Below, in pieces: positions 10,349 to 18,705 of a DNA stretch of 39,659 nucleotides. The stretch is from Polaromonas sp. UBA4122 (GTDB lineage: Bacteria; Pseudomonadota; Gammaproteobacteria; Burkholderiales; Burkholderiaceae_C). Both the position numbers and the translations under genes were made by a program. The notes below the pieces were generated by a model. The model did not search any database, was not told where the DNA came from, and saw only the letters and a list, made by a program, of their open reading frames with translations. The DNA lies in NCBI GenBank assembly GCA_002381615.1, contig DFWY01000101.1:18910-58568 (forward strand), in the 5' to 3' direction. How positions within the stretch are numbered: position 1 is the first letter of the stretch; each line of letters begins with the position of its first letter.

Positions 10349-11159
10349 GGGCCGCTTCCGTCCTGTGCCCGGGGGCCTTGAATTTCGCGAGCAACTCGCG
10401 CGCTGCGCCGGTCAGCAGCATGGTGTCCACACCCACGGCGACGAACAGCGCGCCGGCATCAAGCCATTTGCGCGCCTGCGCCTCGGAGGTGGAGAGTATG
10501 CCCGGCGCCTTGCCGGCCTGGAGAATGCGCGCGATGGCGTCGGCCATGGCGGCCTGCACCGCGGGGTGATCCGGGTTGCCGGGAAAGCCCATCGAGGCCG
10601 ACAGGTCGGCCGGACCGATGAATACGCCGTCCACGCCTGGGGTGGCGGCAATGGCATCGAGGTTGCGCAGCGACTCGACGGTTTCCGCCTGCACCAGCAG
10701 GCAGACCTGGGCGTTGGCTTCATGGATGTAATTGGGATAGCCCTGCCAGCGCGAGGAGCGGGCCACGGCGCTGCCCATGCCGCGGATGCCATCGGGCGGA
10801 TAGCGCATGGCCTGCACCAGCTGCGCGGCCTGCTCGGCGCTGTCCACCATGGGCACGAGCAGGGTTTGCGCGCCGAGGTCGAGGTATTGTTTGATGATCG
10901 CGGCTTCCCCGACCGGCACACGCGCGATCGGGTGTGTGGCCAGGCCCGGGAAGGAAGCCCTGGCGCTGGCGATGCCCTGCAACTGCGCGAGCACGGTACG
11001 CAAGTCGTTGGGTCCGTGCTCGCCATCAATCAGCAGCCAGTCGTAGCCGGTGCCGGCCATGATTTCGGCGCAATAGCCATCGGCCAGATCGATCCACAGG
11101 CCGATTTGCGGCTGCTTGTTGTGCAGGGCTTGCTTGAAGGTGTTGATGGGAGTGTGCAT
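10338..11159 (-). CDS. HpcH/HpaI-family class II aldolase
   Basis: Metal-dependent pyruvate aldolase of 273 residues, of the group cleaving 2-keto-3-deoxy acids or 4-hydroxy-2-oxo-heptanedioate (HpcH/HpaI, GarL). Visible motifs are the catalytic His48 in GEHGP, Arg80 in ARVPVG, and the metal ligands Glu159 (VQAET) and Asp185 ([10 protein letters not shown]). The start ATG at 11159 gives the family N-terminus; the frame stays open much further upstream across radA, but that extension is antisense sequence, not protein. First gene of the unit with the PanE-like reductase and EamA transporter. It shares a 75-base divergent promoter region with radA, which contains an SOS-type box. Confidence 0.9.
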   Translation of the reverse strand: MHTPINTFKQALHNKQPQIGLWIDLADGYCAEIMAGTGYDWLLIDGEHGPNDLRTVLAQLQGIASARASFPGLATHPIARVPVGEAAIIKQYLDLGAQTLLVPMVDSAEQAAQLVQAMRYPPDGIRGMGSAVARSSRWQGYPNYIHEANAQVCLLVQAETVESLRNLDAIAATPGVDGVFIGPADLSASMGFPGNPDHPAVQAAMADAIARILQAGKAPGILSTSEAQARKWLDAGALFVAVGVDTMLLTGAARELLAKFKAPGHRTEAARGY

Positions 11160-11205
11160 GGTCGTTTTCAATGGGAAGGTGAGTTGAATTGTGACAACAA
11201 AAAAA

Positions 11206-11221
11206 CTGTAAGTACATACAG
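11206..11221. promoter_or_regulatory. LexA (SOS) box upstream of radA
   Basis: CTGTAAGTACATACAG is a perfect CTGT-N8-ACAG palindrome, and the flanks (AA before, TA after) resemble the extended enterobacterial LexA site. It ends 13 bases before the radA ATG and lies in the radA/aldolase divergent region, where it would cover the promoter. LexA control of radA is inferred from this match only. Confidence 0.65.
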
Positions 11222-11234
11222 TATCATCGGGCGC

Positions 11235-12615
<1,381 letters not shown>

Positions 12616-12623
<8 letters not shown>

Positions 12624-12643
12624 ACTGAACTGAACTGAACTGA
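12616..12643. repeat. TGAAC pentanucleotide tandem repeat
   Basis: Five perfect copies of TGAAC followed by TGA, beginning in the last codons of radA. The radA stop is the TGA of the second copy. Because the unit is five bases, successive TGAs fall in all three frames. Gain or loss of copies downstream of the stop would leave the protein unchanged. Confidence 0.9.
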
Positions 12644-12700
12644 GTCAGGCAGTCAGAACACACCATGAAGCGCACGGTCTGTCATAGGCTGATATCGTTC

Positions 12701-12750
12701 GCTATAAAAATGGTAGCTGACTACGACCGTGCCATATGGGCCAGAGGCTG
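12701..12750 (+). repeat. dispersed ~50-bp intergenic repeat, copy 1
   Basis: Starts GCTATAAAAATGGTAGCTG and ends near CCAGAGGCTG. It aligns end to end with 20841-20890 (+) and with 28793-28744 (-). The conserved skeleton is an A/T-rich GCTAT...TAGC core, then CCGT, then AT.GG. I recall closely similar elements as very frequent in Comamonadaceae intergenic regions. Confidence 0.6.
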
Positions 12751-12843
12751 AAATGTCTTTAAAAAATGCAGGGAAACGGTTTTCAGTCCGGTACGCACTC
12801 CCCACAACGCCGCCTGCGCGCCGTGCCTGCGAAAATAGCGGGC

Positions 12844-13257
12844 ATGAACTTCCAGAAAATTTTTGTTCCTGTCGCCGGCGTTGCGGTCGTGGTGCTGGCT
12901 TACCGGTTTTACGGCTGGGCTGGCGTGGCTGCGGCTGCCGCGGGTTTGGTGATGTGGGTGCTGCTGCACTTCACCCGCATGATGCAGGTCTTGAAGCGCG
13001 CTGCCAACCGGCCCATCGGCTATGTCGACAGCGCCGTCATGCTCAATGCCAAGCTCTTGCCCGGCATGACGCTGCTGCATGTGGTGGCCATGACGCGGGC
13101 GCTAGGCGAACTCAAGTCCGCCAAGAGCGAGCAGCCCGAGGTGTTTCGCTGGACCGACGGCACGCAGTCGCATGTGACCTGCACCTTTGTGGGCGGTAAA
13201 CTGTCGCACCACGCGCTTTTCAGGCCCGCTCAAGACGGCCCGCCGCCCGCCCCGTAA
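12844..13257 (+). CDS. small membrane protein of unknown function
   Basis: A 137-residue protein with two hydrophobic segments (about 5-22 and 24-44), then a soluble tail with GYVDSAVMLNAKL and a DGTQSHVTCTFVGGKL segment. I do not recognise a biochemical function. Homologues in related bacteria, as I recall, sit just before ilvE, and some carry a glycerate kinase label that this size and topology cannot support. The start ATG at 12844 was chosen because the hydrophobic N-terminus follows it; a longer open frame begins at 12766. It lies 102 bases before ilvE on the same strand and may share its transcript. Confidence 0.7.
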   Translation: MNFQKIFVPVAGVAVVVLAYRFYGWAGVAAAAAGLVMWVLLHFTRMMQVLKRAANRPIGYVDSAVMLNAKLLPGMTLLHVVAMTRALGELKSAKSEQPEVFRWTDGTQSHVTCTFVGGKLSHHALFRPAQDGPPPAP

Positions 13258-13359
13258 AATCAATGTTTCGGGTTTTGTACCGGCTCCCTGGGTTGCCTGC
13301 GGGCGGGCACTCCCGATTTTCAAGAATCACTTCATCACAATCACCACAGGATCCGCATC

Positions 13360-14298
13360 ATGTCCCCAGTAGCACCCTCCATGGAAGACCGCGACGGCAA
13401 AATCTGGATGGACGGCCAGATGGTCGACTGGCGTGACGCCAAAATTCACGTGCTGAGCCACACCCTGCATTACGGCTGTGGCGCTTTTGAAGGCGTGCGC
13501 GCCTACAAAACGGCCGAGGGCACGGCTATTTTTCGGCTGGAAGAGCACACCGAGCGTCTGTTCAACAGCGCCAAAATCCTGCGCATGAAGATTCCTTTCA
13601 GCAAGGAAGAGGTCAACGAAGCCCAGAAGGCCGTGGTGCGCGAGAACCATCTGGAGAGCTGCTACGTGCGCCCGCTCGCCTGGATCGGCTCGGAAAAACT
13701 CGGCGTCAGCCCCAAAGGCAACAAGATTCACCTGATGGTGGCGGCCTGGGCCTGGGGCGCTTACCTGGGCGAGGAAGGCATGAAGCGCGGCATCCGCGTC
13801 AAGATTTCCAGCTTCACGCGCCACCACGTCAACATCACCATGACGCAGGCCAAGGCGGTGAGCAACTACACCAACTCCATTCTGGCCAATATGGAAGCGC
13901 TGGATGACGGCTACGACGAAGCCTTGCTGCTCGACGCATCGGGCTTTGTCAGCGAAGGGTCTGGCGAAAACATTTTTGTGGTCAAGGGCGGCGTGGTCTA
14001 TACGCCCGATCTGTCGGCTGGCGCGCTCAACGGCATCACGCGCAACACCGTCCTGCACATCTGCCAAGACCTGGGGTTGGAATTGGTGCAAAAGCGCATC
14101 ACGCGCGATGAGGTGTACATCGCCGACGAAGCTTTCTTCACCGGCACGGCCGCTGAGGTCACGCCAATCCGCGAGCTGGATCGCATCGAGATTGGCGCTG
14201 GCTCACGCGGGCCGATCACCGAAAAAATCCAGAGCGCATACTTTGATATTGTGAACGGGCGCAACCCGAAATACGCCTCCTGGCTGAGCAAGGTTTAA
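13360..14298 (+). CDS. ilvE: branched-chain amino acid aminotransferase
   Basis: Fold-type IV PLP aminotransferase of 312 residues that makes leucine, isoleucine and valine from their 2-oxo acids using glutamate. Motifs seen: HTLHYGCGAFEGVRAY near the N-terminus, the PLP lysine Lys165 in MTQAKAVSNY, and GSGENIFVV with ALNGITRNTV for cofactor phosphate binding. FFTGTAAEVTPI near the C-terminus separates it from D-amino acid transaminase and lyase relatives. ATG 13360 gives the family N-terminus. Confidence 0.95.
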   Translation: MSPVAPSMEDRDGKIWMDGQMVDWRDAKIHVLSHTLHYGCGAFEGVRAYKTAEGTAIFRLEEHTERLFNSAKILRMKIPFSKEEVNEAQKAVVRENHLESCYVRPLAWIGSEKLGVSPKGNKIHLMVAAWAWGAYLGEEGMKRGIRVKISSFTRHHVNITMTQAKAVSNYTNSILANMEALDDGYDEALLLDASGFVSEGSGENIFVVKGGVVYTPDLSAGALNGITRNTVLHICQDLGLELVQKRITRDEVYIADEAFFTGTAAEVTPIRELDRIEIGAGSRGPITEKIQSAYFDIVNGRNPKYASWLSKV

Positions 14299-14303
14299 AT
14301 ATG

Positions 14304-14395
14304 GCCCCCACGCTTGTCACTTCGTGTATTGCGCTGCCCCCCGAGGGGCTGCAGTCGCCTTGGGACGGCCCGGCGGCGCTGCACGCAACTTCTTA
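14304..14395 (+). repeat. GC-rich dispersed intergenic repeat with hairpin
   Basis: Begins GCCCCCACGCTTGTCACTTC and contains the hairpin GCCCC-CCGA-GGGGC. It matches, to my recollection, a very common Comamonadaceae intergenic element. Its first 40 bases are 36/40 identical to the reverse complement of 19281-19320, inside a histidine kinase gene. It separates ilvE from the zinc-finger gene and might act as a terminator. Confidence 0.7.
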
Positions 14396-14403
14396 AGGAA
14401 TTT

Positions 14404-14610
14404 ATGAGTACATCATTCACCGTTGAGCTATTAGCCTCCGACCTCAACCCCCAAGGCGGCGTGTTTTGCCCCAACCCCAAAGCCGACATGAAGCTGTGGA
14501 ACAGCCACCCCAAGGTCTACCTGGATGTGGCGCACACCGGCCAAGCCAAATGCCCTTATTGCGGCACGCTGTACAAGCTCAAGGACGGCGAACATTTTCA
14601 TGGGCATTAA
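14404..14610 (+). CDS. zinc-finger domain-containing protein (zf-CHCC)
   Basis: A 68-residue protein whose Cys22, His35, Cys50 and Cys53 form the CHCC zinc-binding pattern (CPNP ... H ... CPYCGTLYKL). This fold is shared with the mitochondrial complex I accessory subunit NDUFS6. Bacterial members are widespread in proteobacteria and lack an assigned role. The start ATG at 14404 follows an AAGGAA-like ribosome binding site at 14395-14400. A repeat element separates it from ilvE upstream and a second repeat pair follows its stop. Confidence 0.85.
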   Translation: MSTSFTVELLASDLNPQGGVFCPNPKADMKLWNSHPKVYLDVAHTGQAKCPYCGTLYKLKDGEHFHGH

Positions 14611-14611
14611 A

Positions 14612-14700
14612 GAATCGGGGTCAGGGCCCAATTTCGTTTGATGCGGCTCACGCCGGATGAAGCATCGTCCTGAATCGGGATCCAGCCCAAATTCTTTAAT
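14612..14700 (+). repeat. two diverged direct repeats 60 bp apart
   Basis: GAATCGGGGTCAGGGCCCAA at 14612 and GAATCGGGATCCAGCCCAAA at 14672 are clearly related units of about 29 bases spaced exactly 60 bases apart. They resemble the GGGGTCAG...CCCAATTT palindromic repeats scattered in betaproteobacterial genomes. The second unit lies inside the first codons of the heptosyltransferase gene. Confidence 0.65.
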
Positions 14701-15688
14701 CATCGCGCCGCAATGGATAGGCGACGCGGTGATGACCGAGCCCTTGCTGCGCCGGCTGCACGCGCGTGGCGAACGCATTACAGTAGGGGCCTTGCCGTGG
14801 GTGGCGCCGGTGTACCGCGCCATGCCGCAAGTGGCCGATGTCATTGAATTTCCGTTTGCGCATGGCGGACTGCAATTCAAGGCGCGTCGCGCAATAGCCC
14901 AGCGCATCGAAGGCAAGTTTGACAACGCCTACGTACTCCCCAACTCGCTGAAAAGCGCGCTGCTGCCGTTTTTGGCCAGTATTCCAAACCGCATCGGCTA
15001 CCTCGGCGAGGCGCGCGTGGGCTTGCTCACGCACCGGCTCAAAAACCCCAAAAACAAGCCGCCCATGGTGGCGTTTTATTCCGCCCTCAGCGGCGAGCAT
15101 GATCTGGAAAACGACCGGCCGCAGCTAAAAATGGACGCAGCGGAGATCGAGCAAACGCTGCTTGGCTTAGGCTTGCAGCAGGGCGCATACGTCGTGTTTG
15201 CGCCCGGTGCCGAATACGGCCCAGCCAAGCGCTGGCCCGCCCGTTATTTTTCAGAACTGGCCGCCAGGCTCGACCTGCCGGTGGTGCTGCTCGGCTCGGG
15301 CAAGGAGGCCGCGCTGTGCGACGAGATTGCAGCGCCTGTCAACGTGGCGCTGGCAGGAAAATGCCTCAACCTGGCCGGAAAAACCTCGCTGCCTCAAGCA
15401 CTGTGCCTGATTGCCGCCGGCAAAAGCACGGTCAGCAATGACTCCGGTTTGATGCATGTGGCCGCCGCGTTCGGCGTGCCGCAGGTGGCCCTTTTTGGCT
15501 CGTCGAGTCCCTTGCACACACCGCCCTTAAACGAGCAGGCCACCGTGCTGTGGCTGAAAACCGACCCCTCCTACCAGCCGCCGCTGGATTGCGCGCCGTG
15601 CTTTGCGCGCGAATGCCCGCTCGGCCATACCCGCTGCCTCAATGACATCAGTGCTGCGCGGGTGTTGCGGGTTTTGCAGGCGCTTTAG
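14657..15688 (+). CDS. waaF: ADP-heptose:LPS heptosyltransferase II
   Basis: GT9-family glycosyltransferase, 343 residues, that adds the second heptose to the lipopolysaccharide inner core. Recognisable motifs are LIIAPQWIGDAVMTEPL at the N-terminus, FAPGAEYGPAKRWP in the middle, and SNDSGLMHVAAAFGVPQVALFG in the ADP-heptose-binding half; a Cys-rich CAPCFARECPLG segment lies near the C-terminus. The family normally starts within a few residues of LIIAP. Here the only usable start is the ATG at 14657, which adds about 13 residues (MKHRPESGSSPNS) encoded mostly by an intergenic repeat unit. No other LPS genes are adjacent. Confidence 0.93.
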   Translation: MKHRPESGSSPNSLIIAPQWIGDAVMTEPLLRRLHARGERITVGALPWVAPVYRAMPQVADVIEFPFAHGGLQFKARRAIAQRIEGKFDNAYVLPNSLKSALLPFLASIPNRIGYLGEARVGLLTHRLKNPKNKPPMVAFYSALSGEHDLENDRPQLKMDAAEIEQTLLGLGLQQGAYVVFAPGAEYGPAKRWPARYFSELAARLDLPVVLLGSGKEAALCDEIAAPVNVALAGKCLNLAGKTSLPQALCLIAAGKSTVSNDSGLMHVAAAFGVPQVALFGSSSPLHTPPLNEQATVLWLKTDPSYQPPLDCAPCFARECPLGHTRCLNDISAARVLRVLQAL

Positions 15689-15849
15689 GGAAGCTCTGCG
15701 GCAGGCCTCCCAGCCCAGTCACCCGAACGTGCTGTGGCGGGTCCGCAATAACTGTGAACTTGCTACCTGCAAAGACGTCATGGCGCAAATTTTCAGCGCG
15801 CAGGCAAGACCCACAGGCCGGCAAACACGCGCGTCAAATGGTGCATCAA

Positions 15850-15880
15850 TTGAGAATCATTAGCATTAACATGCTATAGT
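15850..15880 (+). promoter_or_regulatory. feo promoter with Fur box
   Basis: GAGAATCATTAGCATTAAC at 15852-15870 matches 14 of 19 positions of the classical Fur box. It lies between a -35-like TTGAGA (15850-15855) and a -10-like TATAGT (15875-15880), 19 bases apart, 70 bases before the feoA ATG. Iron-loaded Fur bound here would block RNA polymerase. Confidence 0.75.
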
Positions 15881-15949
15881 CATGTTTACGATAAGCCGCA
15901 AAAAATCACATTAAACGGTGCAGCTGCCGTTCATCCTGAAAGAGAAACG

Positions 15950-16249
15950 ATGACTTCGACCCGCCCTGAAAACTTGATGCAGCACAAAGTGCTTGACCTT
16001 GCTTTAATGAAAAAAGGCGATTGCGCCACCGTGACTGGCTTGGCGTCAACCGAAGGGGCGGAGGCGTTGGCGATTAAAACGCGTCTATGGGAACTCGGTT
16101 TTGCCGCAGGTGAAAAGGTCCGGGTCGTGGCTGAGTCATTTCCTGGTGGCGACCCGATGGCTGTGCGACTGGGCAACACTACCTTCGCGCTGCGGCGACA
16201 CGAAGCCGCGATGATTCACGTGGTCCGTTCCGACCTCCATGCTGCGTAA
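15950..16249 (+). CDS. feoA: ferrous iron transport protein A
   Basis: Small cytoplasmic SH3-like protein of 99 residues that supports FeoB. The FeoA core is visible as KKGDCATVTGL, then RLWELGFAAGEKVRVV, then DPMAVRLGNTTFALRRHEAAMI. An ATG at 15977 inside the frame could also serve; the first is preferred as it is closer to the mapped promoter-like region. First gene of the feo unit, 21 bases before feoB, under a strong Fur-box candidate. Confidence 0.92.
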   Translation: MTSTRPENLMQHKVLDLALMKKGDCATVTGLASTEGAEALAIKTRLWELGFAAGEKVRVVAESFPGGDPMAVRLGNTTFALRRHEAAMIHVVRSDLHAA

Positions 16250-16270
16250 CAGTACCTCCACTGGCGCCAC

Positions 16271-18157
16271 ATGAGTACCACCCAGCCACTGCGTCTTGCA
16301 TTAGTGGGCAACCCCAATTGCGGTAAAACCGCATTGTTCAACCGTCTAACCGGCGCCCGGCAAAAAGTTGCGAATTATGCCGGTGTGACCGTCGAACGCA
16401 AAGAGGGGCAGTTCACATCCGCCGCAGCGTGTTCTTATCAAATCGTCGATCTTCCTGGCGCATACAGTCTGAACGCGATGACGCCCGACGAGGCCATCAC
16501 GCGCGACGTATTGTTCGGCAGCCGTGCAGATGAGACGCCGCCAGACGTGATCGTGCTGGTTGCAGACGCCACGAATTTGCGATTGAACTTGCGTCTTGTG
16601 CTGGAAGTCTTGCGCCTGAAGCGCCCGACCGTATTGGCCTTGAACATGGTCGACGTTGCCCAAAAGCGCGGCCTGGTGATTGACACGGCCAGGCTGCAGG
16701 CCGAGCTGGGCATTCCCGTCATTGAAACCGTTGCCGTCAAACCGGGAGGAGGATCGGCGCTGATCGCGCAGCTGGACACCATGTCACCGCAGCCTCAGCG
16801 GCATGACATGCCGGCTGACGGCGTAGCGCGATTCAACACCGATAACACCGCAAGCCTGGAAGCCACGCAACGAGAGGTCCGCCGTATTCTGGACGCGGTC
16901 ATCAAGAAGGCAGGCAGGGAGCAAACCACGGGCGACAAAATCGACGCCATTGTGCTTCATCCTGTGCTCGGCTACGTCCTCCTGGGAGTCCTCCTGTTCC
17001 TGATTTTTCAGGCCGTGTTCAGCTGGTCGAAATTGCCCATGGACCTGATGAAGAGCGCTGTGGACGGGCTCGCTCAGGCCGTGCACGCCGCCATGCCTGA
17101 AGGTGTCCTGCGCAGTCTGGTTGTCGACGGCATTCTGTCCGGCGTCGGCAGCGTGCTGGTATTCCTGCCGCAGATACTGATTCTTTTTCTGTTCATCCTG
17201 TCGCTCGAGGACTCCGGCTATCTGCCACGCGCTGCTTTCCTGCTGGACCGGCTGATGGGCAGCGTCGGACTGTCAGGCCGGGCCTTTATTCCGCTATTGT
17301 CGAGTTTTGCCTGCGCCATCCCGGGCATCATGGCAACGCGGACCATTCAAAATCCGCGTGACCGCCTGGCAACCATCATGATCGCGCCGCTGATGACCTG
17401 TTCGGCGCGGCTGCCGGTGTACGCCTTGATCATCGGAGCATTCATTCCCGATCGCTCCGTCGGCATTTTCAATTTGCAGGGGCTGGTGCTGTTTGGCTTG
17501 TATATTGCCGGCATCGTATCCGCAATGGCCGTTGCCTATGTACTCAAGCGCACAATGAGCAAGGGGCAGTACCAGCCGCTGATGCTGGAGCTGCCGAATT
17601 ACCATTGGCCGAATCTGCGCAATCTGATCATCGGTCTGTGGGAACGTACCAGGATATTCATCACCCGTGTCGGTACCATCATTCTGGCGCTGATGATTCT
17701 GTTGTGGTTTCTGTCCAGTTTTCCGGCACCGCCAGTGGGTGCGATCGGTCCGGCGATCCAATACAGCCTGGCCGGACGGCTCGGGCATTTGCTGGAAGTG
17801 GTGTTCGCGCCGATTGGGTTTAACTGGCAGATCGCAATTGCGCTAATTCCAGGCCTGGCTGCGCGTGAAGTCGCGGTCGGCGCGCTCGGCACCGTCTATG
17901 CACTATCCGCCACCGGCGACCAGCTGGCGACCACATTGACGCCAATGATTGCAGCGACATGGACTCTGCCGACCGCGCTGTCTTTGCTGGCCTGGTATGT
18001 ATTCGCGCCGCAATGTATTTCGACCCTCTCGATTGTCAAGCGTGAGACCAATTCCTGGAAACCGGCGCTGGCCATGGCGGGTTATATGTTTGCGTTGGCC
18101 TATCTTGGATCGTTCGCAACCTATCAAATCAGCCGCGCCTTGTCAGGAGGGGCTTAA
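16271..18157 (+). CDS. feoB: ferrous iron transporter FeoB
   Basis: Inner-membrane Fe(II) uptake protein with an N-terminal GTPase domain. The G motifs are GNPNCGKT at 13-20 (G1), DLPG at 60-63 (G3) and NMVD at 125-128 (G4). Two gate-type membrane regions follow from about residue 235, with SGRAFIPLLSSFACAIPGIM and LAAREVAVGALG. At 628 residues it is shorter than the enterobacterial form (~770) but within the compact betaproteobacterial type. Its TAA overlaps the ATG of the next small gene by one base (TAATG). Confidence 0.96.
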   Translation: MSTTQPLRLALVGNPNCGKTALFNRLTGARQKVANYAGVTVERKEGQFTSAAACSYQIVDLPGAYSLNAMTPDEAITRDVLFGSRADETPPDVIVLVADATNLRLNLRLVLEVLRLKRPTVLALNMVDVAQKRGLVIDTARLQAELGIPVIETVAVKPGGGSALIAQLDTMSPQPQRHDMPADGVARFNTDNTASLEATQREVRRILDAVIKKAGREQTTGDKIDAIVLHPVLGYVLLGVLLFLIFQAVFSWSKLPMDLMKSAVDGLAQAVHAAMPEGVLRSLVVDGILSGVGSVLVFLPQILILFLFILSLEDSGYLPRAAFLLDRLMGSVGLSGRAFIPLLSSFACAIPGIMATRTIQNPRDRLATIMIAPLMTCSARLPVYALIIGAFIPDRSVGIFNLQGLVLFGLYIAGIVSAMAVAYVLKRTMSKGQYQPLMLELPNYHWPNLRNLIIGLWERTRIFITRVGTIILALMILLWFLSSFPAPPVGAIGPAIQYSLAGRLGHLLEVVFAPIGFNWQIAIALIPGLAAREVAVGALGTVYALSATGDQLATTLTPMIAATWTLPTALSLLAWYVFAPQCISTLSIVKRETNSWKPALAMAGYMFALAYLGSFATYQISRALSGGA

Positions 18158-18447
18158 TGCAGGAATCTATCGCCGTTATCATTGTCGTTTACGCGTTCTG
18201 CTTGGTTGCGAAACGTTATGTGCCGCAATCGGTACAGCGGTTTGCGCGTATTCATATGGCGCGAGCTGCAAGGCGGTTGGGATGGATGGGTATAGCGAGC
18301 AAGTTCGAAACGGAAAAGCCGCCGGCACCTTCATGCTCGGATGGTTGCGGAAGCTGCGGCCGTTGTGGTTCCAGCGAGGCTGAACCCGCCATCAAGAGCT
18401 TCAGCATTTCGCCGGGGTCGATAAAGCGTTCGAGTAGCCGTTTTTAA
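18157..18447 (+). CDS. FeoB-associated Cys-rich small membrane protein
   Basis: A 96-residue protein with one N-terminal hydrophobic helix (about 4-18), a basic stretch, and a cysteine cluster Cys60, Cys64, Cys67 and Cys70 (CSDGCGSCGRCGS). The layout resembles the FeoB-associated Cys-rich membrane proteins found in many feo operons and takes the position of FeoC. The cysteines could bind iron, an Fe-S cluster or zinc. Its ATG overlaps the feoB stop by one base, so translation is coupled. A terminator hairpin follows 40 bases later. Confidence 0.8.
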   Translation: MQESIAVIIVVYAFCLVAKRYVPQSVQRFARIHMARAARRLGWMGIASKFETEKPPAPSCSDGCGSCGRCGSSEAEPAIKSFSISPGSIKRSSSRF

Positions 18448-18487
18448 AAGTCGGTGGATTTAGGGGTAGCGCAGCAGCGCAAAAAAA

Positions 18488-18509
18488 GACCACCTCGCGG
18501 TGGCCTTTT
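18488..18509 (+). terminator. hairpin terminator after the feo unit
   Basis: CCACC-TCGC-GGTGG forms a five-pair stem with a four-base loop. It is preceded by a run of A and followed by CCTTTT, so it could act in both directions. Confidence 0.55.
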
Positions 18510-18705
18510 GAAAGCCCTCCTGGCGTGGAGGACATCATTGGGAGATCAACTCAATGGGTTACCAACGTTTTTTCTATTCCCTCACGCTTCGATGGTTGTG
18601 ACAGCAACGTAAGGACTGTGGCGCACGGCTTCTGTTCTGACCATCCCCTAAATGGAGGAGTCGTCGAGTTTTTTTGGCCCAAATCGCAGAATTTCTTGAT
18701 TTGTC

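Noticed and set aside
10365-11234. Upstream extension of the radA frame
   Set aside because: It runs antisense through the HpcH/HpaI aldolase. The RadA N-terminus [10 protein letters not shown] and the promoter region place the start at 11235.
12844-13257. Glycerate kinase label for the small gene before ilvE
   Set aside because: At 137 residues with two membrane helices it has no kinase motif.
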